Assembly (NCBI RefSeq): GCF_902686445.1
Contig: NC_062232.1
Coordinates: 17,900,897-17,964,896 of the forward strand
Reading direction: 5' to 3'
DNA: 64,000 nucleotides
Source of the DNA: Sciurus carolinensis
Taxonomy: Eukaryota > Chordata > Mammalia > Rodentia > Sciuridae
In this document: positions 22,265 to 34,229 of the stretch, in pieces
Numbering within the stretch: the stretch's first letter is position 1
Layout of the letters: each line of letters begins with the position of its first letter
The notes under the pieces: model-generated
What the model saw: the letters and a program-made list of their open reading frames with translations, nothing else
Database searches by the model: none
What the model was told of the DNA's origin: nothing
Program-made: the position numbers and the translations under genes

Positions 22265-22705
22265 ATTGATAATTAAAAAAGGAAACAACCTAAATATCTA
22301 CCAACAGATGAAAATGTGATGTTAATATACAATGGAATACTATTCAGCTTTTGAAAAGAATTAAATTCTGCACTGTGTGACAACACGGATGAACTGGAAG
22401 ACATTAGTCAAAGTCACAAAAGGAGAAACACTGTATGATTCCACTTATATGAGATAGCTAAAATAGTCAAACTCATAGAATCAAAGGGTGGAATGGTGGT
22501 TGCAGGGGCAGAAGGGAAGAGGAAATAGGAAGTTAAAAATTCAATAGGTATAAAGTTGCAATCAAACAAGATGAATAAACTCTAGATATCTGCTGTATGA
22601 CACTGTACCTAAAGTCAATGATACTTTATTTTACACTTAAAAATCTGTTAGGAGTATGATCTCATGTTGTGTTCTTACCACAATAAAATAAAATATAAGC
22701 AAATG
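22265..22705 (+). mobile_element. L1M 3' end
   Basis: Coding remnant of the ORF2 C-terminus (AATGGAATACTATTCAGC, GGATGAACTGGAAGACATTA) followed by old L1 3' UTR: GTATGATTCCACTTATATGA, AAGGGTGGAATGGTGGTTGC, ATACTTTATTTTACACTTAA, ending ACAATAAAATAAAATA. 5'-truncated. Confidence 0.8.
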
Positions 22706-22819
22706 AAATGCTAGAGAAATACAAGGGACTATGCTGACTGCTGTTGACAGCATTTTTGGTTTTGCAACTATTAATATCCCTCTACCTTTCCTTCTGGTTC
22801 CCAGACCATCCAAACCTCC

Positions 22820-22990
22820 TCTGTTAATGAAGTGAAAAGAACCTCAGATTCAGGACAAATTCCGGTTTTTCCATTTGCCAGCTATGACACTTTGAGGTAG
22901 TCACTTAGCTTTTGGAACCTTTATGTATTTCATCTTAACAATGAATACAACACATCCTGCATCACAGCAATGCTACAAATGTTCAATGAC
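22820..22990 (+). mobile_element. MIR SINE
   Basis: TCAGATTCAGGACAAATTCC, TTTGCCAGCTATGACACTTTGAGGTAGTCACTTAGC, TCATCTTAACAATGAATACAA follow MIR core order. Confidence 0.6.
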
Positions 22991-23415
22991 CCAAGAGGCT
23001 TTGTGATCTATAAAGATATATACAGGAAAGCAAAGCTTTCTAAAAGATCTCCGCAGTAGACTTCTCCTCAGGACTCATTGGTCAGACCTGGGACCCATGG
23101 CTCCCACTAGCTGTAAGAGAGACTAAGAAATAAAGTATTTGTCTCACCAGCCTTTGAAGTAGAGAAAACTGGGGTTTGTGGAGAGTACCAAGCCATAGTT
23201 TCTACCTCAGCAGGGGGAGGACCCTTGTTGGTGGAGTTTTTATTCCTTCCAGCTATTGGTAATGAAAACATTTGAGTATTCTACTTAGGAAAGATTTAAC
23301 CCATTCATATAAGTAAAACACACAAAGAAAGCCACCAAAGATTAACAGAACATTGATATATCACTAATGTTCAAAAACCCCTGCATTACAAGAACTTTGC
23401 AAAGAAATGGTACAT
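22991..23415. other. Unique sequence
   Basis: No recognised family or gene. Confidence 0.4.
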
Positions 23416-23890
23416 GTCAATTAGCTATTGCTGCTTAACAAACTACCCCAAATCCAATGCTCAAAAAATCAGTTTTTTAAAAAATTCTAGCTAATTTGTT
23501 TTGGGCTCAGCGAATCTTGACCAGAATTATTTATGAGTCCTCAGGTCAGCTGGGGGCTCTCTACTAGATGGGGTCTGTACAACTGGGGTGTCTCTGATCC
23601 ATTTGTTTCTCACCCTTCTCTTGGCATCAGAGGCTAGCCTGGGCATACCCTTGTTATAGCAATGACAGAGGTACAAGAGAACAAGCAAAAGCATGTGAAA
23701 TTTCTTGACATGTAGGCCTAGAATGGCACGTCATCACTTCTGCTTCATTTTGTTGACCAAAGCCAGATGCAAGCATGAGAAATTATATCCCACCCACAAT
23801 GGTAAGAAAATATAGTTACATGGGTAGCAGGAATGGATAGAGAGGGGGTGACAGAATGGAGCCATGAATGCAAATTTATCTCAGGCACCA
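23416..23890 (-). mobile_element. MLT1-like MaLR LTR, degraded
   Basis: TGTCAATTAGCTATTGCTGCTTAACAAACTACCCCAAA is the complement of the MLT1 3' end. CAGGTCAGCTGGGGGCTCT, AACTGGGGTGTCTC and the 5'-side CACCCACAATGGTAAG ... GAATGGAGCC fit the rest. Confidence 0.6.
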
Positions 23891-24149
23891 AAGGTCTTGG
23901 AATTTATGGCCATAAGATTAGTGTTACACTCTAAATTTTCACAAGGAAGCCATTCTAATTTAGTTTGCAATTATTTAAATCACTGGAGCTGAAGTTGATG
24001 GTCACACCTTCTACCCATAGTTCGTTTTACATTCGTGGAATTGAGATCAAGTTTCCAAGTGAAAATGGGGTCTTCTGTCCCATATGGCTTGTACCAATCA
24101 GATTGATTTATAACCTGTCCCTAAAAATATCTTATGGAAACTCATGACA

Positions 24150-24572
24150 AATGTAGAGGACATTGTGTAAAGTTAACTAAGCCAGAAACAGACAAATACT
24201 GTATGATCTCACTTATGTGTGAAATCTGAAGAAGTTGAACTCCCAGAAGTAGAGAGTAGAATGGTAGTTACTGGGGACTGGGTAAATGGGGAGATGCTGA
24301 TTAGAGGGTACAAAGTTTCAGATATAGGAGAAGTAGATTCTAGAGATCTAGTGTATAGTATGATGACAATAATAATGGTAATAATAATGTTTTATATACT
24401 TGAAAATTGTTGGGAGTATATCTTAAATGTTCTCATAAGAAGGTAGTATGTAAAGTGATAGATATGCTAATTATCTTGGTTTATTTCATGTGCATGCATA
24501 TATCAAAGCACCATGTTGTATACCATAAATATATAGTTTTTATTTGTTAGCCATGCCTTAAAATAAACCTGG
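24150..24572 (+). mobile_element. L1M 3' UTR
   Basis: GTATGATCTCACTTATGTGT, GAATGGTAGTTACTGGGGAC, AAATTGTTGGGAGTATATCTTAAATG, CACCATGTTGTATACCATAAATATA and TAAAATAAACCTGG are the typical 3' end of L1M elements, 5'-truncated. The 75-codon frame at 24219-24446 is within it. Confidence 0.8.
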
Positions 24573-26380
24573 AGAGAGAAAACTAGTGTTTTTTTTCTTT
24601 TGCAGGCATGATGTGAAGAATTAAAGACGAAGAGAGTGGATTCAAATGAATATAGCTCAATAAAATTTTTTCTATATTTGTATGAAGATTATGAACCTCC
24701 TGAATGCCTGAGACTCTAGCAGAAATGGCCTGTTTGTACATTTATATCTCTTCCTTCTAGTTGGCTGCATTTCACTTTAATTTATCTTCATTTATGGCAA
24801 CTTGCAGAGTAAATCAGCCCATAAATTCACCACCTGAAGGGTGCGGTTTTAAGGAGGAATATGATTTTATGGAGCAGGATATGGCAATGTGTGTAACAGT
24901 GATTTTGATAGAAAGGTCTCTAAGCTACTTCCCACAGTCTCTTGGTCAATATTTGGAATGCATTTTAGTTCTTCACCTTTTAAATTATGTCAATAAACTT
25001 TTTATGAGTTCAAATAAATATTGGAGTAAATGTAAAATTTGAATCTAGACCAAATTAATTTTCATATCTTCAGACAGCCATATATTCGCTAACATGAAGA
25101 GAAATAAGATGTAAGAGTGAGCCAAACCCTCTATTGCCTAAGTGGGGGCTTCTTGTTCTGAATTATTAGGTACTATGAGTAACATTATGGCTGGGTGATC
25201 ATTGCACATGAAATTAAATATTTCCTGAGGGAATAGGTATCACTGACATTCCTCCTCCAAAGATGACATTTGTGAAAAATGCATTTTACTTCCATAGATG
25301 CTCAGAAACTCCCCTCACCCAAATGGAATAGAGTTCATTGTAAGGCACTATAAAGTTGAGAGATCAGAACAAAAGAAAGGGGCAGATCATATGTTAGCTG
25401 TGCAAAGGAACATGAAACATGTCTCCTGCAGCTAAGATGAGGAGTCTCTGTGTAAATTTAATCAATGTCAACACTATCACAAACTACAAAGAATCATGCA
25501 AGCAACATCACAACACGAAGACATGAGGGACTGGACTATCAAAGGCTATGCTGTTTGAAACACAAAGTATGTCACCTACCTGGTATGCACAGACCTCAAC
25601 CCCATTTCTGGGGCTAAATGACTTTTATCCTTGCCTCAGAGCCAGCCATTGTAAAAAAAATTCGATGTACTTCTAAAAAACCCAAGTGGGAGTGAATCTG
25701 CTTTTCTGTTTTATAGAGACTGGTCTCCAAAAGCAAGACTATCATTGCCCACACCTGTGATTGGCTGCAGATTTGTGATGCCTGATGGGTTTATGTTTTC
25801 CTGAAGGGTTGCTCATCAGGTTTTAGGTTCCAGGTGTCTTGCCAGGTTGTGGTTTATCCTGGTGATCTACATCTAATATATGCCTATAGGGTGGGGAGTA
25901 TCAATCAGAACTGCCCACCTATCATCTGTCAGCAGAGCAGGTGAACAAGTTCTAAATAATATGGTGCTGGATTGCCTCTGGCTGTCTTACTCCTTCCTTT
26001 TAGGCATGGTTGGATAGGGTTACAAAATTTACCTCAGTCTTCACTTCATTTAAATATAAATCATCCAAACTCAGTTTCAAAATTAAGTTCTGGTTCAATG
26101 TTATAAAAACTTTCTTCATAATTTAATAAGTCTCCCAAGACACATTTGCAGCATAATACAGACCAAAACCATGAGACAAATTCAATGGATTTTTGAGTTT
26201 TAAATGTAATATGTATTTTATTTTGTTAAGGTTCAAATATGTGGCATTTAGGAAGTTCCATATTCTATCATTCATTGAAGAGTACCTATAGTATAATATA
26301 GGAAAAGTTAGAGCTTTGGCTTTCTATGAGGCTATAATATTTTAATATCACGCATTTCATGGTAAGTGGCATTTTAATAA
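24573..26380. other. Unique sequence
   Basis: Begins with a pyrimidine tract ending TTTGCAG at 24606 that resembles a splice acceptor, with an AATAAA at 24659-24664. There is no coding support. A 93-codon frame at 24761-25042 shows no family. Otherwise nothing recognised. Confidence 0.4.
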
Positions 26381-26496
26381 CCCATAAATCATGGGCTGGG
26401 GATGTGACTTTATGGCACAATGCTTTCCTAAAATGCATGAGGGCTTGGGTCTCATCCCCAGCACCACAAAACAGAAACAAGAATACCCATGCATCA
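26381..26496 (+). mobile_element. ID SINE (first of two at one target)
   Basis: The element body runs from about 26393 (GGGCTGGGGATGTGACTTTA) through CATCCCCAGCACCACAAAAC to an A-rich tail. It is flanked by CCCATAAATCA (26381-26391) and CCCATGCATCA (26486-26496). Confidence 0.85.
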
Positions 26497-26616
26497 GCCA
26501 GGTGGTACACCCATAGTCCCAGGTACTCAGGAGGCTGAGGCAGGAGGATACTTGAGCCCAGGAATTCAAGGCCAGCCTGGGCAAATACTGAGATCTTGCC
26601 TCAAAGGAAAAAAAAG
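26497..26616 (+). mobile_element. B1-type SINE (second at the same target)
   Basis: GCCAGGTGGTACACCCATAGT, CCCAGGTACTCAGGAGGCTG, GGCCAGCCTGGGCAAATACTG, then A(8). It is flanked by CCCATGCATCA (26486-26496) and CCCATACATCA (26617-26627). This is a B1 monomer that is not preceded by its usual ID partner in MEN order. Confidence 0.85.
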
Positions 26617-26859
26617 CCCATACATCACACTGGGACAGACTTATCTTATGGGTTTGTAAGAAACCAGTTATTATGCAACTTTTCTATGGGGGAGAAATAA
26701 GTTCAAGTCGTTGAAGAGTCATCTGGAAAGGAAAAAACCCTAGAAACAACACCTATTTGAGTAAGTAAAGTATAAGCTACCATACCCAGTTTTTAGCATG
26801 CATGCTGTAAATGATGATTACCATTCTGCTGTGTACTGAAAGATACAACATCCACTCTG

Positions 26860-26950
26860 CCCACATCTGATAGATATATGTCAGACTCTATACTAAGTGC
26901 TGGGGGAACACAGAGCAAATTCATCCAGAACATCACCTTGCTTAAAATAA
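26860..26950 (-). mobile_element. L2 3'-end fragment
   Basis: CTGATAGATATATGTCAGACTCTATACTAAGTGCTGGGGGAACACAGAGCAAATT resembles 'CTACTATGTGCCAGGCACTGTGCTAGGTGCTGGGGATACA' in complement sense. Confidence 0.5.
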
Positions 26951-27704
26951 CCTCCCATCACCCCTCTCATCCCTTCCCCAAATCTGGGATCCTCTTATAT
27001 TGTACTTGAGACAGTGAAGAAAGAAGACCCTGCTGGGTTCATGACTACATGGGACAATTGGAGAGCTTCTCCCTTTGAATCAGAAGCTGTAGAGAACACA
27101 CAAGGCTGTCCAGAATCATTTCAACCACCCATTTTGCATGATCTTTATATTTTAAGAGCACAGTCTGGATGGTAATTAGCTTTGTTTCCAACGTTGCTTA
27201 CTGAGTAGCTGAATGACACAGTAGTATTCTAGAAGTTAGGCCCTGGGCATGGGGGATGATAATTACCCAAATGAATCCCTCATTTTTAACTAGAGCAGCG
27301 AGAGGATTTACAAAAAGCCTCCCATTGTGATTAGGTATATGTAAGGAACACAACTAATTTAAATGTGCCATCCTGTGAAATTCCCTCTCCTACATTCTTG
27401 GGCTAACCTAGAATTAGGGTTTCCCCTTTGGGAATGAGCACAGGGCTCATTTGGATTCAAGGACTACAGGTTGATCAATTAAAACTCGTTTCCCTTGAAG
27501 GCCTGTGGCATTATCCCATTGCTTTGCAATCTAGCTTGAAATAGATACTGCATTTAATTTGATAATTGATGCTCCCTTGGGAATTTAACCTGATGCTAAG
27601 CATGTGTATCAATGTGGCCTATTGATAGTTCTTTGCCTTATGTACCATTAATGAAATTTCTGTGCTGCTTTGAGGGAGAGGATATATTATAACATTCAGA
27701 CACA
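26951..27704. other. Repeat-free sequence
   Basis: No transposon signature from about 27120 to 27680. It is AT-rich, with blocks such as CATTAATGAAATTTCTGTGC and AATTTGATAATTGATGCTCC. No open frame of note. A candidate for conserved non-coding sequence only by exclusion. Confidence 0.35.
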
Positions 27705-27790
27705 ATCATGCATTCATTCAACAAGCCACACATGAAGCATTCTCTGGGCTAGACAGCAATCCACCAGCATATTGCCAGGCTAAGAAAACC
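27705..27790 (-). mobile_element. L2 3'-end fragment
   Basis: GCATTCATTCAACAAGCCAC ... GCATTCTCTGGGCTAGACAGCAATCC is the complement of the L2 terminus, weakly. Confidence 0.4.
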
Positions 27791-29199
27791 CTTAGAGCTC
27801 ATGTATTGAGTTCATTTTCTCTCTAAGCAAATGACCAAACTTGTTTAGAACCTGCACTGAAGGCAAATCATACTGTCAAAAAAATATGCTGATTATAAAA
27901 CAAGGAGATTCAGCCATAAAATACGATTACAGCCTTAACAACATCATCACCTAAAGGTGTTCTTCAGAGAAAGAAAAACAGCCTCAATTAAGCAATCATT
28001 TTCAGATTCTGGGAAGCTCTTGGCCTCATATCCTTCACCTCTATACTTGTTTATTAAAGGAGAAAAATCAATCCTTTAACATTTGACTTCTCCTGAGCAA
28101 AATAATTCAGAGACGCCACTGACTAGGAGAAACCACACTATCAGATAACAAGGCTCTTTTTTTATGACTAGCTCTTTTCCTGGTTCAGTGAGGATATATT
28201 AAGATGCAGATTCCAGAGGGAAGGAGGCTTTCCCCTTGGGCTTCAAATGAGCTCCAAAGCAAACGGCAAGTCTGTGCTCTGAAATCAAATTTGTAAAACT
28301 GACTTCGAGTTGGGAGGAGCAGTGCGGAGGGGAGGAACAGGCAGGTTTTGCCCCACTGTGTGGGCGGCTGATGGACTCTGGGCATGCAAAAGGATGGTCT
28401 TGACTTCTCTGAGAGCTATTGCTGCTCCTTAACATTGCTCAAAAACCTATGGTGCACTGGACAAGGCAGGGTCCCTGAGAAATTTCTTTTCACAGGCATT
28501 TTTGGAACATATCACCATGTGATTCACCCACCCACACAAGCCATGCTGCTTGATGGCTAATGGCAAGCTTTAGGCAAAAACAAAACAAAACAGGAAAGAC
28601 TTTGTTCTTGATTTATGGTTTTGTTTTGCTTTATTTTATACCGTGTCTTCTGGCTTCAGCCACACACCAAGATTCTCGGGCTTAGACGATCCTCACCCTC
28701 CTCTCCCAGTCAGAGATGAGTTTTTCCATATATGGTGGGAGATAAGGAGTATCAGGAGAAGCCAAAGGAGACCTTTCAACTTCTAGAAGGCCAGCTGACC
28801 AACAAGGCCTGGGAATTTTTGCTTGGTGTTGGAATGTAGGCATTTGCTTAGTACTCAAATCATTTGGATTGATCCAAATTTATTATAATTTATTTAAAAT
28901 GTCATGTTCCATTTTTTTAAATTTGTAGCTAAGGAAACAGGAAACAACATAGCTGTCTCTTGTGATAAAATAATAATAGCACATAGACCAAGATTTCTTA
29001 AACCTTGAACAAACAAAACACACAAAAAAATCAACCCTCCAGACATTTTTTTTTTTTTTGCCAAATCTCAAATTCATTGCTAGACATCATGGCTGTGATA
29101 ACCATGGTCCAGGAGGGAGGGAGTAGGAGTTCCATTTGGAATCCAGGGAAACAACTCACCCACCCACACCCACACACTGGGTAGGATTTGTTTTCTTTC
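27791..29199. other. Mostly unique sequence
   Basis: 28180-28440 is locally GC-rich, with overlapping reverse frames of 66-78 codons and no domain. A T(15) run at 29046-29060 could be the tail of a reverse-strand retrocopy, but nothing recognisable follows. Confidence 0.4.
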
Positions 29200-29420
29200 A
29201 TTAATGCATAATAGTTATACATAATAGTTGGGTTCATTTTGACAAAATCATATATGCCTAGAATTTGATTTAATCCATTTCAATCCCCAGTGCCTTCCCT
29301 TCCCTTCCCTCTTCCCTCCTCCCTTCTCCTATTCTCCTTCTTCTACTGGGCTTCCTTTCACTCATTTATTTTTTTATTGGTGCTTTATATAGATAAAGGT
29401 GGAATTCACTGTGACATTTT
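29200..29420 (-). mobile_element. Probable L1 3'-UTR fragment
   Basis: Homologous to 17172-17480: TTGGGTTCATTTTGACAAAATC, CAATCCCCAGTGCCTTCCCT, a pyrimidine tract to about 29350 and GAATTCACTGTGACATTTTG. No ORF2 attached. Confidence 0.5.
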
Positions 29421-31699
29421 GAAGGTGGGAATTAACCAAGAGACATGGACCTTACTAAGGGACCCACTAGACTCCAAACTCTGTCATCAGATCCTGGTCT
29501 ACTGTAGAGATCCCAACCAAACTACTCCATATTTTGGCCCCACTTGGCTATTTCCCTAGACTTTTCCCAGCCTATTTTATTTATTAGCTTGGGATGGGAA
29601 CCACCTCCTCTCTGTTGAGTAGCATAATTTTCTTATGGAGTGCTTCTACCACTGGCTTTACCCATATTTGCCACTCTGGAGTTATTGGTTCCATTTGTCC
29701 TTGGATACAAACAATAAAACCTAAACAATAAACCATGGGAATTGGTATGTTTTCCAATATGAGATCATTGAGAGCAGCACTGGCAATGGCCTGTCATCAT
29801 ATCCCCCAGACCTTTGGTTTAGAGGTCAAACAGAGGCAATGATCTTGAACAGTTGCACCATTAGGCAAGACCTACATTTGAAAGCTTTGTTGATTCAGAC
29901 ACTCAGTAATTAAGTTGTGGGTCAGTGAGCACATTATCTGCAATCAAACATGTCCCCCATCAGTGATTAGGCAAGCAAACATGTGACCTCATTGTCTCCA
30001 CCAAAGGATGATTATATAACAGTCCCTTGTCCTTGGATATTATGGTTATTTGCCAACTTTTGATCTCAGTAAATAAGCTAAAAGCACTTGCTGTGTTTCT
30101 GAGAATAGAAGTTTTAGGATAACAGACTCATTCCTGATGCATTGTTGCTGATTACTCATGTACTGGAAACTACAGATACTCAAGCACAAAATGGGAGGGA
30201 TGCAGGGAGGTGAGAGCCTCTAAGAATGATTGAGTGGTGGCCCTATATCGCGTGACTTTACCCAAAGAAAGACATGTCAAAGAACATGTGGTTTTTAAAC
30301 TTCAGAGTTTTCTTGCTATACAAGAGATAGTAAAGATAATGGCATGGATAGAAGGATGAAGGTAAGAGGGAGGGAGGAAGGTAATGAGAAGAAAGAGTAA
30401 AGGCAAGAGGGAGAGTGGCTTACTCCTAGAGTCAACCTTTTGGTGGGTCAACAAAGATTCAGTGACTTGTTTTTTTATGTCTAGCAGAGCAGGGAAAACA
30501 TATCTGCTTCATGCACAATTGAACACTCATCATCTATTTTCTACAGAAGGTTAAGGAGGATGCACAAGTGCTTCCAAGTACAGGTGGTGAAGCCAAGAGA
30601 GGACTAGAGGATAATCTGGTTTGGGGTGACCTGGGACATCTAAATGTCACATAGTCTTGATGCACATGTGACCTGGAACAGCCCTGGAATGACTCAGGCA
30701 CTAACTCTTCCTTAATCCCTTACTCTTTACTCCAGTAAGATTAACACAGAGCAGCACCTAACAGCCCCATGGCCTGCTTTCAGATTCAGACAGACCAGCC
30801 CTGCACAGACTCATCTTGCTACTCAGACTGATCTGTATCTCAGTTCTAGCTTCCCCTTGAGAAAGAGCACCACTCACTTAAAAAGGCTGCATGTGTTTGC
30901 AAAACTTAACCTACAGTCAAATCAATAGGCCATGAGCCCTGGTGCAGCACAGGGCTGGTGCCATTGGAAGAAAGATCTCCACACAGTTTTGTCCCTTCAC
31001 CACTTTCCTGGAATCTCCTGGAGTTTCTGTATGTTTGAGGGTTATATTTGGTATAGAGGCCTATCTTGTAGAAAAACAAATGACCAACAATGATTTTAAA
31101 TTAATTTACATATCTAGTGAATGAAGTCATGATTCAAATTATTTGAACTTAATTTCAATATCTCTCATAATCCAGATTCCTCTGTCTAAACCAGAAATTA
31201 TGATTTAGGGAAAAGTCCAGGGTAGTAAGCACCCCCTCCACTTCTGTCTTAGTTTGCTTTCTCTGGCTGCAGACTCTGGGATGAGGATTCAAATCAAGGT
31301 GAATTGTTTGGGAAGAAAAGGAAACCACCAGTAGGGGATTGAGGAGGTGAAATGAGGCAGAAAAAGCTGCTACTAACCCATTTAGTACAATGGGTAATGA
31401 ACCTTAATCTTGCAGAAGAAGCTATGGAGTTCAAATAGAACACAGGCCTCAGAATTATCCCAGCTGAGGAGTGAGGGAGCTGAGGTATTCAGGTGTCAGC
31501 TTCAATTCTTCTTTAAGGACTACGTATCACACAGGGTAAGCAGAGTTCACCTTGTAGCTCAGGGAAAGCCCCAAAGCAACACAGTAGTTGGAAAGTGGGA
31601 AGCTGGGTTATGTGTGTTCAAAATGTAGTAGGTTGGAGGATATGGCTGTGGGACAGGGTCCATTATGGCTTCTATGAATAAATGACAAAAACATTAGAT
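29421..31699. other. Longest repeat-poor stretch
   Basis: About 2.3 kb without a recognised element. Holds a purine-rich tract at 30350-30417 and only short frames. The 29430-29900 part could be an old LTR, but I cannot match it. Confidence 0.4.
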
Positions 31700-31865
31700 C
31701 ACAGAACATATTTTCTTTTTAAAAATTTTTTTTAGTTGTTGATGGACACAATACCTTTATTTTATTCACTTATTTTTATGTGGTGCTGAGGATCAAACCC
31801 AGTGCTTCACACATGCTAGGCAAGCGCTCTGCCACTGAGCTACAGCCCCAGCCACACAGAACATA
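31700..31865 (-). mobile_element. Sciurid ID-type SINE with long 3' body
   Basis: Reverse copy: T-rich tail, TAGTTGTTGATGGACACAAT, ACCTTTATTTTATTC, GGTGCTGAGGATCAAACCCA, GCCACTGAGCTACAGCCCCA. Perfect 11-bp duplication CACAGAACATA (31700-31710, 31855-31865). Confidence 0.93.
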
Positions 31866-33579
31866 ATTTCTGCTGAAGATGCAACTAAATATACATCATT
31901 AATTCAGGAAGTGAATCAAAGTGAATCATTCCTGCTAAAAATTAGTGAGGGGCATATCACCTGCTAGAAAAGCAAGGCAAGAAAAATTTGTCATTTTTCC
32001 CCACAAGGGTGTACATTTAGAAGCAGTTTTGATGATAAAAACAATTTAAAAAATAGAAATCCTACAGAACATCCTGTGTCACCTAATCTCACATCTATTC
32101 CTCCTCTCTATATTTTCCAAATACCTTTTCATCATCATAATACATAGATAAAGCCAGGGAAGCATATATCTACCTATAGATATATAAATTTAGATATTGA
32201 TATTACATGGTTAATATTGCTAGCTCTCCATGTACAATTAATGTACACCACTAATATCATTCTGAGGGTTTGTTTTCATTTTGAAGACAGATGTGTCACT
32301 AGAAACACAGTTGATAAGACTTAAATGCCTCTTTTCTACAAAAGCATCATGTTTTAGGCTATTAGGATTTTTTGAAAGCTGCAATAAAATATCCTTATGG
32401 TTAAATCCCATGGTCTGAAAGCATCCCAGACTGTCCTTCACTCTTATTTGTGTAAGTCATTGCAAAACTGTACATGACTTGGGGCTTAAGTATCAGTTCA
32501 ATAGGAAAGCATCCTTGAACAAATTGATAAGAGTGAAAGAGAAAGAGGACTTGAACATAATGTGTAATCGATATACATGATTTGGTAGCCTGCTAGACTC
32601 TGCAGTGAAAATGGCAAATGAGCTAATAGCATCAAGAAGGAATTAGGAAATGAAGCCATCAGCAATGGAAATGTGGTTGAATAGATCGTTATATGATGTC
32701 CTGGGAAGCCCTGAGGTCGAAGGGTTTCAAGAAAATCTTTTCAGTTGAGTGCTTTCTATGCCATAGTGAGTGGGGTGGGAGATAGAGGTGTGGAAAAAGT
32801 ATAAGGCAATTTCACCGCTTTAAAATATAAAAATTTTTTGAAAGAATAAGAGAGATCTTAGTGTCACCTAGTTTGCATTTTCTTCTTGTTCTTCAGTCTA
32901 AAAATCCTGAATTTTAATTGCCTGTATGACCACTTCTTTTGCAGCTTGAGAGGGCCTTTGATAAAATTCTGGTGAACTTTATTAGGTAAAAGTAGCAATT
33001 ATAATTCCTGGTAAATATTCTTGAGGGGAGAGGTCAGGTATGTTTTTCTTTCCCTTTTCCTCTTTGCTTCTAGCTGCTATGCAGATGGAATGACTGAATT
33101 GGGAGTGACAATCTTGCATCCTGAGTTGGAAACTGTGCTAATAGAAGTCTAGGTCCACAGAACTGGAATACTAGACCTAAACTGCCTATATTTCTGAGAG
33201 AGGTAAACAAAATGGCTTTCTTGTACTTTGGACTTTTTGTTACTCCTGGGTGAATCTTATTTCACTAACACAATTCTTCCTTGGAAATGAATAAAGGGGA
33301 GACCGTGTGCTCCACAAAAGGAACCTGCAAAGGCTTCCACAGTACTTTCTGGATCATCCTTCTAGTCATCATCAGTGAGAGTCTACTAAGACACTCTGAT
33401 TTATCATAGTAAATGTCCTTTCCAAGGACCCAGAAAGTTACTGTGGCCCACTAATCAGGTGGGGTAGAAGACAGACAGAGATTGGCAGAAACTGTGAGAC
33501 ACAGAATTCATCTCCATGTTCTTTTCTCCATTCTGGATGTTACTGAAACATTCTCAGAAACTGACTGTGAAATATCAGA
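31866..33579. other. Unique sequence
   Basis: One reverse 67-codon frame at 32238-32441 has no features. No repeat family recognised. Confidence 0.4.
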
Positions 33580-34030
33580 TTACATTTTCCAAAGGTAGCT
33601 GCAGTGATACCTGGATCTTGATGTGTTCTGTGTGTAACCTTGTGACTCTCATTGGGTGGTACATTCTATTTCTTTACCCCTTTGAATCTGGGTGGGCTAT
33701 GTGACCACTTTAATCAATAGACTAGGACAGAAGTGACCCCTTGCCAGTTCTAGGTATAATCCTTAACTCACCAGGAAGTTCCTGTTTCCTGAACCTTAGA
33801 AGGCAATTTCCTTGGGAGGAGAGCAAATTCCCTGAGACCACCATTCTTGGAGAAGTCCAAGTCATATGGAGAAATTCTAGAACATGAGATGTCACATGGA
33901 GAGCAACTAATTGGTTTGACAATGAGAACAGGTTTTCCCATATGGTAGACATGTTACCTAACTTGAAGGAGTTAAAGCTGCCTTTCCAAGTTTTAGATGG
34001 AAATATAATCCAAGCATGTGCTAGAAATAA
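33580..34030 (+). mobile_element. MLT1-like MaLR LTR
   Basis: CCCCTTTGAATCTGGGTGGGCTATGTGACC, TTTAATCAATAGACTAGGACAGAAGTGACCCCTTGCCAGTTC, CATATGGAGAAATTCTAG and CACATGGAGAGCAACTAATT follow the MLT1 order (TTGAATCTGGGCTGGCC..., TGACCAATAGAATG.GGCAGAAGTGA). Confidence 0.6.
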
Positions 34031-34229
34031 AAGTACTTTAGAAATAAGATTGTATGACAAATACTTAATAAAAAATATTTGCTAGCTTTTCTAGGTATAT
34101 TAGGCCTAACAAGATGCCTTAGAGAAAGACCAAGTAAAATTGATAGTTGTGTGGTAATGTCTTTTTGATATACTTTTGGAAATGGAGAAAATACTGATGC
34201 AAATTATTATTTATGTCAATTTATTTATC

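Noticed and set aside
29046..29060. T(15) run as the tail of a reverse-strand processed pseudogene
   Set aside because: No recognisable coding sequence follows and no target duplication was found.
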